From Thinopyrum elongatum (lineage: Eukaryota; Streptophyta; Magnoliopsida; Poales; Poaceae), in NCBI GenBank assembly GCA_011799875.1, contig CM022298.1, forward strand, positions 496,103,180-496,167,179: a stretch of DNA of 64,000 bases, given 5' to 3'. Position numbers and translations under genes: made by a program. Under the pieces are notes generated by a model. That model made no database searches. It was not told where the DNA came from and was given only the letters and a program-made list of their open reading frames with translations. This document shows, one piece after another, positions 32,589 through 43,450 of this stretch (the first letter of the stretch is position 1; every line of letters starts with the position of its first letter).

Positions 32589-34176
32589 ATGGCCGACACT
32601 CGCCGTGTTCGTGCCGAGCGCTGGGCCGCTCACGTCACCCAGACGGCACCTGTGGGTAACGGCGCCCCTCGCCGCTCTGCCTCCCCGGTGGCTAATATCG
32701 CCACTGACCCTGCTGCCCGCGAAAAGCAGGACTCGTCGCTGCCACCGTCTGTGCGTCGAGACGGCCGCACTGCAACTCCATCGCCCACTCCGGCCGCGGA
32801 GTCGTCCTCTCACGCTCATCGGGGGCTAGCGGGTGCGCGGCCTGCGTTGCTCATGGCGCGGGAGCTCCTGCGCTACCGCCCTACCAATGACCTCTACGAC
32901 GACTGGCTCGCCCGCATCACCGAGCTCGTCAACGCCGCCGGCGAGGCCCCTGCACCGTCTCGTTCACTTCACCCTCTGCTGTCTCTGGCGGGCGACGTAG
33001 CGCATGGCGCGCCTCCTCCTCCTCCCATGCCCAGGCATGAGGCACCTCGGCGCAGCCCACTGCACAGGGCACCAGTGCGTGATGAAGAAAGCTGCCAGGT
33101 GGTGCAGCGGCCCCGAGGAGAGGCGCGCACGCTCCCAGCACCGCCACGTCAAGACCGGGCGCCGCCAGAGGTGGCGGCACGTGGACACCAAGACCAGGCT
33201 CCTCCCATGCGGCCCGCACCCGTGAGCACGGCCGGTTGCCGCGCCTTCACGCCGGAGCTTCGCCGTGTCGTCTAGCCCGGCAAGTTCAAGCCGGATCTGC
33301 CTCCGCTCTACGACGGCACCCCCGACCCCGTTGAGTTCCTCCAGCTCTACGATTTGAGCATCGAGGCGGCGAACGGCAACGACAAGGTCATGGCGAACTG
33401 GTTTCCCATGGCCCTCAAGGATGGCGCGCGCTCTTGGCTCCTGAACCTCCCGGTGGGGTCGATCTCCTCCTGGGACGAGCTTCGTGAATGCTTCATCGCC
33501 AACTTCCAGGGCACTCGAGACCGCGCTCCTGCAGCGGGCGACCTACGGCGCATCAAGTAGCAGCCGGGCAAGACCTTACACAAGTTCATACAGCGCTTCA
33601 ACACCGTTCGCCTCAAGATTCCCAAGGTCTCGGATGAGGCCATCATCTCAGCGTTCTCTGATGGCGTCCGAGACATCAAGATGAAGGAAGAGCTCGCCAT
33701 AAACAAGGACTTGTGTTCGGCTCTGGAGATGTTCAACTTGGCAGCCAGGTGCGCGAGGGCAGAGGAAGGTCGCCTCTCCCTCCTGGAGCTCCCGAAGGCG
33801 GATCCTGAAGACAAGAAGGCCAAGGCTAAGGAGGTAAAGCGTAAGGGCCCTGCCGTGCTGGCGCGGAGCCCGAGGTGAAGCGTGGTTGTGGCTACAATGA
33901 GCCCCCCAGGGACGGCCGCCCGTTCTGCGTCTTCCACAACATCCACAGCCACAACACCAAGGACTGCCAGGAGCTCAGGGCGATCCGTGACGGGCGCATT
34001 GGCCGCCGTCCCGATCGCGACAACCGCGGCTACGGCCGCTGGGACAACCGCGACCCCCGCCAGGACTGGCGTGATCAGCCTCAGGAGGACCGCTGGCAGG
34101 GCCAGCCTCGCGATGGCCCCTGGCGTGATCAGCCCGTGAGGACCGTCCTCAGGGCAACGCTGGCCTCCCTCCGCTG
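32589..34176 (+). pseudogene. gag: R4 gag, broken by stops and a frameshift
   Basis: The ATG at 32589 opens MADTRRVRAERWAAH, an Ala/Pro/Arg-rich N-terminal region ending at a stop at 33273. The retrotransposon gag domain follows (33276-33560) with the conserved WFPMALKDGARSWLLNLP and FIANFQGT motifs, stopped by a TAG at 33558. The capsid C-terminus (33561-33878) shifts frame near 33870 into an Arg/Gly/Asp-rich region with a Cys/His knuckle-like motif (FCVFHNIHSHNTKDC). Both TAG stops replace positions where CAG (Gln) is usual, which fits C-to-T decay of methylated DNA. The ORFs on the minus strand are shadows. Confidence 0.85.
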
Positions 34177-34965
34177 TTGCCGCTGCCAAGAAGGAATGAC
34201 GACAACCGCCAAGACGATGGGGCTGGGGGCTTCCAGGAGCCACGCGCGATTACCTGCATCCTGGGAGGTGCTCAAGCCCCCGCTTCTCATCGCATCTTCA
34301 AGCAGTTCGCTCGTGAGGTGAACGCGGCCTTCAACTCTACAGACCAGCTCAAGTGCTCAGCTGCCGCTGGCGCACTCCCAATGCTCTGCTCACCAACCAT
34401 CAACAACGTCCTCGTCACCAAGACACTCATCGATGGCGGCGCGGGGCTCAACGTTCTCTCCGTCGAGACGTTTGAGATGCTCCAGGTGCCGTACGACCAG
34501 CTCCTCCCCACCAAGCCTTTCTCAGGGGTGACCGATGGCTCCACCACCCCCATAGGGCAGATCCGCCTCCCTGTCACCTTTGGTCAGCGGGACAACTACC
34601 ACACCGAGCTCATCGACTTCGATGTCGCCCACATTCGCCTCCCGTACAACGCCATCCTCGGATACCCGACCCTCGCCAAGTTCATGGTGGCGACACACCA
34701 CGGCTACAATGTCCTCAAGATGCCGGGGAGTGGCGGCATCATAACAGTCGCCTACGACAAGAAGGCAGTGGTGTGCTCTCTTGAGCGTGCCTACCAGGCT
34801 GCGGCGGTCGAGAACTCTGATGACGAAGGTGCACTTCGGCCTCCTGAGGCCGTCACAAAGAAGAAGAAGCAGCTCTTCCCCAAGGGCCGCCAGGAAGCTG
34901 GTGCGTCCGACGATCGCGCCTCAGCCCTCGCGCCCACTGTTGGGGCGCCCTTCCCTCTCGCATAG
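34177..34965 (+). CDS. R4 aspartic protease-like domain
   Basis: An open frame of 262 codons. Its centre carries TLIDGGAGLNVLS, the retropepsin-like active-site region of this Gypsy group, in which the motif is D-G-G rather than D-T/S-G. A conserved LPYNAILGYPTLAKF block, the second protease signature, follows about 90 residues later. The C-terminus is Lys-rich. It would be part of a gag-pro or gag-pol polyprotein, so its own start codon is not meaningful. It ends at a stop at 34963, before the deleted RT. Confidence 0.8.
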   Translation: MPLPRRNDDNRQDDGAGGFQEPRAITCILGGAQAPASHRIFKQFAREVNAAFNSTDQLKCSAAAGALPMLCSPTINNVLVTKTLIDGGAGLNVLSVETFEMLQVPYDQLLPTKPFSGVTDGSTTPIGQIRLPVTFGQRDNYHTELIDFDVAHIRLPYNAILGYPTLAKFMVATHHGYNVLKMPGSGGIITVAYDKKAVVCSLERAYQAAAVENSDDEGALRPPEAVTKKKKQLFPKGRQEAGASDDRASALAPTVGAPFPLA

Positions 34966-35557
34966 GAAGGCGCGCCCGGTGCCCCCCTCAGGACAGGCTT
35001 GGGGGCTCTCCTCTGGAGGGCCTCTGACCTGACTAGCGTCACGAGGGAGGCGTTCGGGTACCATGTGGAGGCGTGCTTCAATGCGCGCTTCCATGAGCAG
35101 GGCGCAGGATGCGAGGCGCCAGGCGCTCAGGAGTTTATCACCAAGGCAATCAAGGAGCTTCAGGATGCATGAGCCATGCGCGGCGAGCGCCGCCCCGCAC
35201 CGCTCAGTGCAGCTGCCGCCCCCGACGTGGGTGATGAGCTGCGCGTCTGTGTCAACATCCCAGGCCTCAACAGGGCCGCTTCTCAGGAGCTCTTCTGGCT
35301 GCCCCGTGTCGGCTGGAGGTGGGGGCTGCCCCTGCAGCTACATCCGCATGCCGTTCGGCCTGCTGAACATGGCTGCAGTGCACCAGCGCCGCATGCAGGG
35401 CATCCTGGCGGCTCACCAGGCTCGGCACCAGGCGGTCCTGACAGAGGAAGTGCCGGACCCTCGCGAGCTTCCCGGGCCTCCAGAGCCTCCCGGGACTCAG
35501 GAGCCGGCCGGCTCGTGAGGAGCGATCTCCGCAGCACGCGTCTTCAGCTGCTCTAAC
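34966..35557 (+). pseudogene. pol: Rearranged RT remnant of R4
   Basis: The frame after the protease continues to 35170 with little similarity to anything I recognise. From about 35220 there is ELRVCVNIPGLNRA, which corresponds to the first RT block, and only about 90 bp later CSYIRMPFGLLNMAAVHQ, which corresponds to the block before the catalytic motif. The segment between them is largely deleted, the catalytic YxDD is absent, and the remaining pol is gone. The part after 35440 is a Pro/Glu-rich tail with a repeated SRASRASRAS-like stretch. Confidence 0.7.
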
Positions 35558-36875
35558 GCCTCTACAACAACGGTGCCAGGTGACTTTTTGGTTTATTCAG
35601 TTGAGGGCGCCCCTCGGGCTGCATTTTCCTCAAGCTGTCAGGGCCAGCCCCTGCAGCAAACTAGTTTGATTCATGTACCCCGGACCAGTTATGCATGCTT
35701 GAGTTATCGTGGTCGATGATATTGCTCCGCCGTCTCGTTATGTATGGAATTGCCCTTCGTGGCCTCTCCGCGTTGCTAAACCCGCCTCTTGCTCATCCCG
35801 CAACGGGGGCTACTGGCACGGCGCATGTGCTCGGGTCCATCCCTGTAGCACTGACAAACCTAAGAGTATGAGCTCTGGCTCACAGCCGGCCCCGTGCATG
35901 TCACCTCACTGGGTCCTTAGTGCCTTCGTCCTCTTGCGGAAAGATCATCGGCAGGATAGCAAGCGCGGCTGCATACTTTGTTTTCCTTTTTTGGCTAACT
36001 CGCAGGAACCTCCGGAGCTGGGACCATGGGCGGCTTTGCCAGCACCTTGGGGCACAACCCCTCCTAGGCATCCCCTCAGGGCCAGTCGCTCTTTTCTCGC
36101 ACAAATTGCTTGCACGCTAAAGGGGGGGCCCTTGAGCATCGTGCCTCAGGGGCTCCTACTGGCTCTCGAGCCCTCACCCCCTGGCCTTGACCACGGCATC
36201 ATGACCTGGCATACCAGCGGCGGCTGAGCCTCGCTCGAGGGCCGGGACCCGAGGGGTGTAGAGCACCCATGCAAGCGGGGAGATGGAGACGGCAGGTGCC
36301 CTGCGGGGGGGACGTCATCAGGAGAATGGCGTGGCCCGACGTCCCACGAGAAGCTTGTCTGCGCAGCAAAAGGATCACAGCAGGCTCACTAAGATAAGTC
36401 ACCTCGCACATATAGGCGTGCACCCTATGATCAGCGCTTCATCTCCAGCGATCTCGCTCGGGCAAGAATACATCCCTTTTAGTCTTTCGGGAGCCGCTTG
36501 CGCGCCAAAGGGGACCCCCTGAATATCGCGCCTCAGGGGCTCTTATCGGACCTCGGGCCGCTCACCTCCTGGCCTTGACCACGGCACCGCGACCTGGCAT
36601 ACCAGCGACGGCTGAAGCTTGCCTGGGGACTAGGTCCTGCCGGCGTAGAGCACCAAGCTACCGTGGGAGTGAAAGGGGGAACCACGCCAAAGCGAGAGGC
36701 GCAAACACAATACTAATAGAGGATGATAACATTAAAGCATGGGCATCGCAGTTTTTACGTACCCCCACGGGGCTCGTCATGGTTTTCATGCAGGAATAAA
36801 GCAAAAGGAGAAACACCTAAGGACCACAGCCGCGGCAGCGTCGCCAACGATGTCGGGACGGTGCTACTCCTCCTT
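35558..36875 (+). other. R4 spacer between pol remnant and antisense gene, with a duplication
   Basis: This 1.3-kb stretch has no supported gene. It contains a direct duplication about 381 bp apart: the block with CGCTAAAGGGG, CTCAGGGGCTC and CCTGGCCTTGACCACGGCA is at 36115-36260 and again at 36493-36645. Similar spacer DNA occurs in grass Gypsy elements between pol and the 3' LTR. Confidence 0.6.
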
Positions 36876-37660
36876 TTAGGCTCGGGCGCGGTGACGCGGC
36901 GGCTCGTAGCTGTTGTCGTCACTCGAGCTTGGTCCAGACGAGGCGCTGCTGCTGTCGGAAGAGCTGCGAATAAGGCCAAGGGCAAGTTCATTCCCGGCAA
37001 CCTCGCCGTCACGCCGGCCCACTGGGGAGCCGCTGCCTCGGTCTCCTCCCTTGGGGCAGCACTCCACGCATCGGCCGTCCTCTCCGAAGACCTTGAAGAG
37101 GAGAGTTGAAGCCCCGTCGTATTCGAAGTGGATGGCATGACCTCCCTCCGAGCGGCAGGCACGGACGATCGCGCCCCATCCCCGGGTCATGAAGACATCA
37201 CCAGGGTCGACAACCTCGACTTCCGCCTCTAATGCTTGGCCGCAGCAGCCGTCGTGTTGCAGCCACAGCTCGATCGGCCCCCGTGGCGGAATCTCCCTTG
37301 CCAGAGACCGTGGGAGCCGGATCCATGTGCGCGGCGCCATCGCCGCCCACACCACAAACTCACGGGCCGTGCCTTCGGCATGGGTCCGTGGGCGAGTTGG
37401 CCATGCGGCCACCGCTTGTTCCCCTCCACGGCCTCGCTCCTTGCAGCGTCTACGGCCGCTCTCTTGGGCAGGGCTCTGCGCGCGAGCATAGGCACGGACC
37501 GGGAAGCCAGGCGGAGCGCGTTCATGCAAGGCCGCGTTGTCATAGGCGCCGCGGCGGCATCGCAAGGGCGAACATGCCTCTTCTTCGGTGGAAGCAGCTC
37601 GGGTTCCACCTGAGGAGGCTTTCCCTTCTCAGCGGCAGTAAACCTTCTCACTGGCGCCAT
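36876..37660 (-). pseudogene. Antisense gene in R4 with a B3-like DNA-binding domain
   Basis: On the minus strand the ATG at 37660 opens MAPVRRFTAAEKGKPPQ. A frame shift between about 37565 and 37380 moves the continuation into the frame that ends at 36876. That second frame carries a B3-type domain (about 37350-37070): IRLPRSLAREIPPRGPIELW, then GWGAIVRACRSEGGHAIHF, then STLLFKVFGEDG. These are the strand and loop blocks of plant B3 transcription factors as I remember them. The C-terminus is Ser/Asp-rich. It runs opposite to the element, just before the 3' LTR. The single frameshift suggests recent loss. A TATA box lies upstream. Antisense genes are known from Tat-type Gypsy elements; the target of this domain is unknown. 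Confidence 0.72.
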
Positions 37661-37742
37661 AGCAAGATGGCGAGTTGAAGAAGAGGGAGAAAGAGGAGCA
37701 GGTGGCGAGAAGATGAAGATGGGCTGGGGGCTTCGCCCCTCA

Positions 37743-37754
37743 CCCTATTTATAG
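37743..37754 (-). promoter_or_regulatory. TATA box of the R4 antisense gene
   Basis: On the minus strand this reads CTATAAATAGGG, about 85 bp upstream of the ATG at 37660. It lies outside the LTR (which starts at 37995), so the antisense gene seems to have its own promoter. Confidence 0.7.
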
Positions 37755-37994
37755 CCGAAGGAAGGCTAACTGTCGGCCTCTCACATTCCGAGCAATGATG
37801 GCTCTTTTGCATGCATCAGGCAGTTGTCAAGTCGCGCGGTTGCCGAGGCAGCGTGGGGAAGTGGAGACGCCCACGTCCCATCAAGTGCCACGCATCAGCC
37901 TGGCCCGCAGGCGATTAGGGCCCGCGGTGCTTCGCCCTTGCCCTTTCGCTTCGCCTCGAAGCCAAGCCCGAGCGTGCCTTGGGCCCGGGGCTAC
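37755..37994 (-). promoter_or_regulatory. Upstream region of the R4 antisense gene up to the 3' LTR
   Basis: About 240 bp of GC-rich DNA between the TATA box and the LTR. The polypurine tract of R4 (GGGCCCGGGGCTAC) is at 37981-37994. No other element is clear. Confidence 0.4.
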
Positions 37995-38861
37995 TATCGG
38001 CTTTCTGGGAACCAGGGTACCCAGACTTGCCTACCTGCGGCCCACGGCTTGGCTTCATCGGCGGCCTGGTACAGCCCGTTTCCAGCATCCTCATGACAAG
38101 ACCCTCGCGAGGCGGGCGACATCAAGACCTCGAGAGGGAGCGGCCTCCCCTGGGTTGCCTCCTGAGGAGTGGATATTTCTATGCAGGTACCCACCTCATG
38201 AGGTTGAGGTGACGCAAGCCATGACGACCGAGGCCAGGCAGGCGCCAGCGGGCGCAGAGCAGCAGGTTTCCTATTTGGTGCTAAGGAGGCAAGCGCAGCT
38301 ACGGGGTCCCGAGGAATCACCCCAAAGGTTTCCATTCCCGCGCAACAAGACCAGGACCGCCAGAACGGCAGGACGGATGACATCGCCGAGCCCACCGCAG
38401 CGTCATGACCAGAGGCTTTGCAGGCGAAGACCACCTTTCGTCAGGATAAGATGTACTACTTGTCCCCTTTCAAATTGGCCACTGTGGGATCCCTTCCCGC
38501 CTTCGTTTTGGAGGAAGAGGACCGAGGCCACTATAAATATAGGTTAGCCACCACCATAGAGCGAGAACCCCCTGGGATCGAATCCTCAGCTAACACCCAC
38601 ACCAGAGCAGACCTCGCGAGGTTGTTCTTCCCTTGTACCAGTTCATCCTCTGCCCCTCGTGAGGCAAATCCACCACAAAGCAGGAGCAGGGTATTACACC
38701 ACGAGGTGGCCCGAACCTGGGTAAACTGCTGTGTCCTTCTTCTTCCTTGTTCGTCGAGCTAGGCTGTAGGGCGGCGCATTTGGTTGGCTGATAGGTTGAG
38801 TTCTTCACACACGCCCCAGAGTTCGAACCTTCTTTGGGTCTGCGGAGCCCTGAATCCGACA
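37995..38861 (+). repeat. 3' LTR of R4
   Basis: 867-bp LTR, collinear with 31634-32516. Its start has decayed to TATCGGCTTTCTGGG (TGTCAGCATTCAGGG in the 5' LTR). The ~19-bp difference near the start and scattered substitutions distinguish the two copies. TATAAATA is at 38532-38539. Confidence 0.92.
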
Positions 38862-38866
38862 CAGCA

Positions 38867-39027
38867 GGTCTGTCACCTAGCAGTGCATCAAGGACATAAT
38901 TCTTCTGAGCAGCAATGAGGATAATCCTCAAGTTACGGACCCAGTCCATGTAGTTGCTACCATCATCTTTCAACTTAGCTTTCTCTAGGAACGCAATAAA
39001 ATTCAGGGGAACGGTAGCTCGGGCCAT
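38867..39027 (-). pseudogene. gag: Angela gag, 5' part
   Basis: The minus-strand ATG at 39027 opens MARATVPLNFIAFLEKAKL and continues to DALLGDRPA at the R4 insertion. It is the N-terminus of the gag whose remainder is at 31628-30890. The upstream Met at 39087 lies in the leader and is not conserved in the family. The ORF's extension into R4 is a fusion artefact. Confidence 0.9.
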
Positions 39028-40225
39028 TGATCTACAACATAGATATGCAAAACTATTAAGACTAAGTTCATGATAAATTAAGTTCAATTAATCAAATTAC
39101 TAATGAACTCCCACTTAAATAAACATCCCTCAAGTTATCTAAGTGATACATGATCCAAATCAACTAACCCATGTCCGATCATCACGTGAGATGGGGTAGT
39201 CATCAATGGTGAACATCTCTATGTTGATCATATCTACTATATGACTCACGTTCGACCTTTCGGTCTCCAGTGTTCCGAGACCATGTCTGTACATGCTAGG
39301 CTCGTCAAGTTTAACCTAAGTATTCTGCATGTGCAAAACTGTCTTACACCCGTTGTATGTGAACGTAGAGTCTATCACACCTGATCATCACGAGGTGCTT
39401 CAAATCGATGAACTTTGGCAATAGTGCATACTCAGGGAGAACACTTTTATCTTGAAATTTAGTGAAGGGATCATCTTATAATGCTACCACCGTTCTAAGC
39501 AAAATAAGATGCATAAAGGATAAACATCACATGCAATCAAAATATGTGGCATGATATAGCCATCATCATCTTGTGCTTTTGATCTCCATCTCCAAAGCAT
39601 CGTCATGATCTCCACCGTCACCGGCTCGACACCTTGATCTCCATCGTTGCGCCGGGGTCGTCTCGTCAACTATTGCTAATGCATAGCGATAAAGTAAAGC
39701 AATTACATGGCGCTTGCATTTCATACAATAATTAAGAGACAACCCTAATGCTTCTGCCGGTTGTCGATATTACAAAACATGATCATCTCATACAACAACG
39801 TATATCACATCACGTCTTGACCATATCACATCACAGCATGCCCTGCAAAAACAAGTTTGACGTCCTCTACTTTGTTGTTGCTAGTTTTATGTGGCTGCTA
39901 CGGGCTTCTAGCAAGAACCGTTCTTACCTACGGCAAAAACCACAACGGTGATTTATCAAATTTGCTGTTTTAACCTTCTTCAAGGACCGGCCATAGTCAA
40001 ATTTGATTCAACTAAAGTAGGAGAAACAGACACCCGCCAGCCACCTTTATGCAAAACAAGTTGCATGTCAGTCGGTGGAACCGGTCTCATGTGCGTGGAC
40101 ATGTAAGGTTGGTCCGGGCCGCTTCATCCCACAATACCACCAAATCAAAATAAGACGTTGGTGGTAAGCAGTATGACTATCACCGCCCACAACTCTTTGT
40201 GTTCTACTCGTGCAAATCATCTACG
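39028..40225 (-). other. Leader of Angela R3
   Basis: About 1.2 kb between the primer-binding site and gag ATG. BARE/Angela elements have a long leader of this size. The small ORFs within (39484-39669, 39748-39951) show no domain. Confidence 0.7.
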
Positions 40226-40248
40226 CATAGACCTGGCTCGGATGCCAC
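40226..40248 (-). other. Primer-binding site of Angela R3
   Basis: On the minus strand the sequence after the 5' LTR is GTGGCATCCGAGCCAGGTC. It is a mutated form of TGGTATCAGAGCC, the initiator-tRNA-Met primer site of Copia elements; the changes are transitions except for one. Confidence 0.75.
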
Positions 40249-42019
40249 TGTTGGGAAACATTGCATGGAAAACAAAAAAAATTCTACGCTCACGCAAGAT
40301 CTATCCATGGAGATGCATAGCAACGAGAGGGGAGAGTGTGTCTACATACCCTCGTAGACTGTAAGCGGAAGCGTTTAGTAACGCGGTTGATGTAGTCGAA
40401 CTTCTTCGCGATCCAACCGATCGAGTACCGAACGTACAGCACCTCCGCGTTCAACACACGTTCAGCTCGGTGACGTCCTCGCCTTCTTGATCTAGCAAGA
40501 TGGGCGAAGTAGTGGATGAGTTCTGGCAGCACGACGGCGTGGTGACACTGGTGGTGATGCTATCTCCACAGGGCTTCGCCGAAGCACTCCGAAAATATGA
40601 CCGAGGGATGAAACTGTGGAGAGGGGTGCCGCACACGGCTAAGAGATTGTCGTGGTTATGTGTGGTCCCCCCTCCCACATATATAGAGGTGGGGGAGAGG
40701 GGACGCAGCCAGGAGGCACCCCAAGTGGGGCCGAATCCCACTTGGGCTCCTGCCCCAAGCCGCCCCCCATTCCTTGTTTGTGTGCGGGAGGAAGGCGGGG
40801 GGAGGTGGCGCCCCCCCTTTCCTTTCTCTCATGAGGAGGGAAAGGCAGGAGGGGCCAACCCTCCCCATTTCCTTCCCCTAGGGCTGGATGCCAAGGGGAG
40901 GGGCGCGCCAGCCCCCTTGTGGGCTGGTGTGTCCCTCCTCTTGGCCCATTAGGCCCATAGACCTCCCGGGGGTGTCTGGAACCCCTTCCGGCGATCTGAT
41001 GACTACCCGGTGCACTCCGAAACACTTCCGGTGTCCAAATAGTATCGTCCTATATATCAATCTTTACCTCCGGACCATTCCGGAGCTCCTCGTCATGTCT
41101 GTGATCTCATCCGGGACTCCGAACAACATTCGGTCACCAAATCATATAAATCATATAACACTATATCATCAACGAACGTTAAGCGTGCGGACCCTACGGG
41201 TTCGAGAACTATGTAGACATGATCGAGACACCTCTCCGGTCAATAACCAATAGCGGAACCTGGATGCCCTTATTGGTTCCTACATATTCTATGAAGATCT
41301 TTATAAGTAGAACCTTATGACAACATACATAATCCCTTTGTCTATCGGTATGTTACTTGCCTGAGATTCGATCGTCGGTATCTTCATACCTAGTTCAATC
41401 TCGTTACCGGCAAGTCTCTTTACTCGTTCTGTAATACATCATCTCGTAACTAACTCCTTAGTCACTTTGCTTGCAAGCTTCTTGTGATGTGTATTACCGA
41501 GAGGGCCCAGAGATACCTCTCCGATACACGGAGTGACAAATCCTAATCTCGATCGATGCCAACTCAACAGACACCTTCGGAAATACTTGTAGAGCATCTT
41601 TATGATCACCCAGTTATGTTGTGATGTTTGATAGCACACAAGGTATTCCTCCGGTATCCGGGAGTTGCATGATCTCATAGGCGAAGGAATATGTATTTGA
41701 CATTAAGAAAGCAATAGCAATAAACTGAACGATCATATGCTAAGCTAACGGATGGATCTTGTCCATCACATCATTCTCCTAATGATGTGATCCCGTTATC
41801 AAGTGACAACACATGTCTATGGTTAGGAAACCTTAACCATCTTTGATCAATGAGCTAGTCTAGTAGAGGCTCACTAGGGACACAGTATTTGTGTATGTAT
41901 CCACACATGTATTTAAGTTTCCGACCAATACAGTTCTAGCATGAATAATAAACCTTTATCATGAATAAGGAAATATAAAATAACAACTTTATTATTGCCT
42001 CTAGGGCATATTTCCTTCA
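40249..42019 (-). repeat. 5' LTR of Angela R3
   Basis: 1771-bp LTR. On the plus strand it begins TGTTGGGAAACATT and ends TTTCCTTCA, followed by the target duplication TAACA. ORFs at 40290-41678 lie within it. Confidence 0.93.
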
Positions 42020-43450
42020 TAACACACACACACTAGCCGATCTCCCTCTGGCTAGCATCTCTATCTCCTATTTCTCTGTTTCTCCATCAACCTTCTTTCT
42101 CGCCAGCACTCTTGATTCCTGTCATGCACATTATATATGTTTCTCTCTACATGCAGTCATGCACCCTCTTTCTATCTTTCTCTCACACACACATAACTCA
42201 TCCCTCTGAACCACTCGACTCTTATCTCTAACACACAAACTAGCAGATGTCCCTCTAGCTAGCATCTCTATCTCTCTATCTATCTGTTTCTCCGTCAACC
42301 TCCTTTCTCACATGCACTATTGCTTCCTATCACACACACTATATTTGTTTCTCTATACATGCATCTATAGGTCGATCTCTTTTGCACACACGTTGTGTCT
42401 CACTCTCTCTGCTCACCATAGATGCATGCTCCAGCCCACGCCACTCTCTCTTAAAGAAAAAAACAAATGCTCAATCATCAGGCATTCTTCCCAACACTCT
42501 CACATGCATGCATACTGTCATACCGATCCATCTCTCCCATCCCGTTGATCTTATGACTCCTTTCTTTTGTCTCGATCATGAGTGTGCACACACACACACA
42601 TCCCACGTATACATGTATATGTCTGGCACATGCACGTTCAGGGTCTCATATGTCTCCATACGTAGTTAATTACCCTCAGCCCTCACCCCACATCAAATCT
42701 TTCTCTTCTTGGCTGCACATGACTTCCGTCTGGATGGGTCTCTTCTCTAAAACACACACTCAAACTTAATTATCTCCTTGTAGATACCCCCCTCTCTCAC
42801 TCCTTCCCTCTATCCCTGAAACCAATAAGACTATCCCTTTGTTTAATTCCCGCCTACATGCACCATCGATAGTAGTCTTGCTCGTTGTCTCTCGAACAAA
42901 CACATTATCTCGATGTCCACTTCTCTCACGCGTACACGCCTTCTCTTCCCTCTTTACGGACCTCTTCTCTCTCGCACCCCCCCCCTCGCTGGAGGCCTCT
43001 GCCATACACATCACCTCTATACGATGAAGCCACACACACTTAATTACTTTCCCTACGAAGACTCCGTTTCACACACACACACGCACACACACACACACTC
43101 TAAGAGTCCGTTTCACACACACATGCTCTAGGTGGAGCAGTTGTTCCTACCACCCTTCGTCGAACCTTACCCGTATGATAATCAATCACCTTAATTTACT
43201 TATATAACATGGACAAACTCCACTTTATTTTAGTAGTTAGCAAACTTCTCATAATTATGTAACGCAAATCACGAGCAGGAAGTGACATTTTTTGTTTACA
43301 CAACCACATTAATATGGCCACGTAAATCACAAGCTAAAGTGTAGTACCATTTTACCTATATCCCGATGCTAAAGGTGGAGTACATGTCCGAAGAATAGAG
43401 GCGCACACACACATACACTCCGTCTCTCAGAATATCACACACATACCAGT
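42020..43450. repeat. Pyrimidine-rich repeat DNA (right of Angela)
   Basis: Two ~206-bp units start near 42032 and 42238 (ACTAGCMGATSTCCCTCT, CTAGCATCTCTATCT, TTTCTCYRTCAACC, CTTCCTRTCA). Later DNA to 43450 remains CT/CA-rich with similar words (CACACACAC, CTCTCTC). The block CACACACATAACTCA...CCACTCGACTCTTA near 42185 also stands at 25715-25755 left of Angela, so the array was continuous before that insertion. ORFs here are low-complexity. Confidence 0.75.
43064..43106. repeat. (CA)n microsatellite
   Basis: Two runs of CA dinucleotides, with a single CG interruption near 43083. Confidence 0.9.

Larger units (their letters stand above)
31634..38861 (+). mobile_element. Gypsy retrotransposon R4, nested in Angela gag
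   Basis: Plus-strand element with LTRs 31634-32516 and 37995-38861. Perfect target duplications CAGCA lie at 31629-31633 and 38862-38866, inside the R3 gag gene. The 5' LTR starts TGTCAGCATT and both end GAATCCGACA. Order inside: PBS, gag, protease, a remnant of RT with most of pol deleted, a spacer, and an antisense gene with a B3-like domain. It has no RNase H or integrase, so it is non-autonomous. Confidence 0.95.
25762..42019 (-). mobile_element. Angela-type Copia retrotransposon R3 (BARE/WIS group)
   Basis: The element runs on the minus strand: 5' LTR 40249-42019, primer-binding site, leader, gag, pol, polypurine tract and 3' LTR 25762-27537. Perfect 5-bp target duplications TAACA flank it (25757-25761 and 42020-42024). 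The LTR begins TGAAGGAAATATGCCC on the minus strand, as in Angela from memory. It is 16.26 kb only because a Gypsy element R4 (31634-38861) and a MITE (30652-30887) have inserted into it; without them it is about 8.8 kb, the normal size. Several stops make it non-functional. Confidence 0.95.

Noticed and set aside
32305..33219. Minus-strand ORFs opposite R4 gag
   Set aside because: They overlap a recognisable gag on the plus strand and have no domain; GC-rich antisense openings are common.
33347..34243. 298-codon minus-strand ORF opposite R4 gag
   Set aside because: The plus strand carries conserved capsid and knuckle motifs. The antisense frame is a shadow of the GC-rich codon pattern.
37232..37678. 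Plus-strand ORFs opposite the B3-like gene
   Set aside because: The minus-strand frames have the domain and a promoter. The plus-strand frames are shadows.
42312..43131. ORFs in the pyrimidine-rich region
   Set aside because: They are low-complexity Ser/Thr/His/Pro frames produced by CT/CA repeats.
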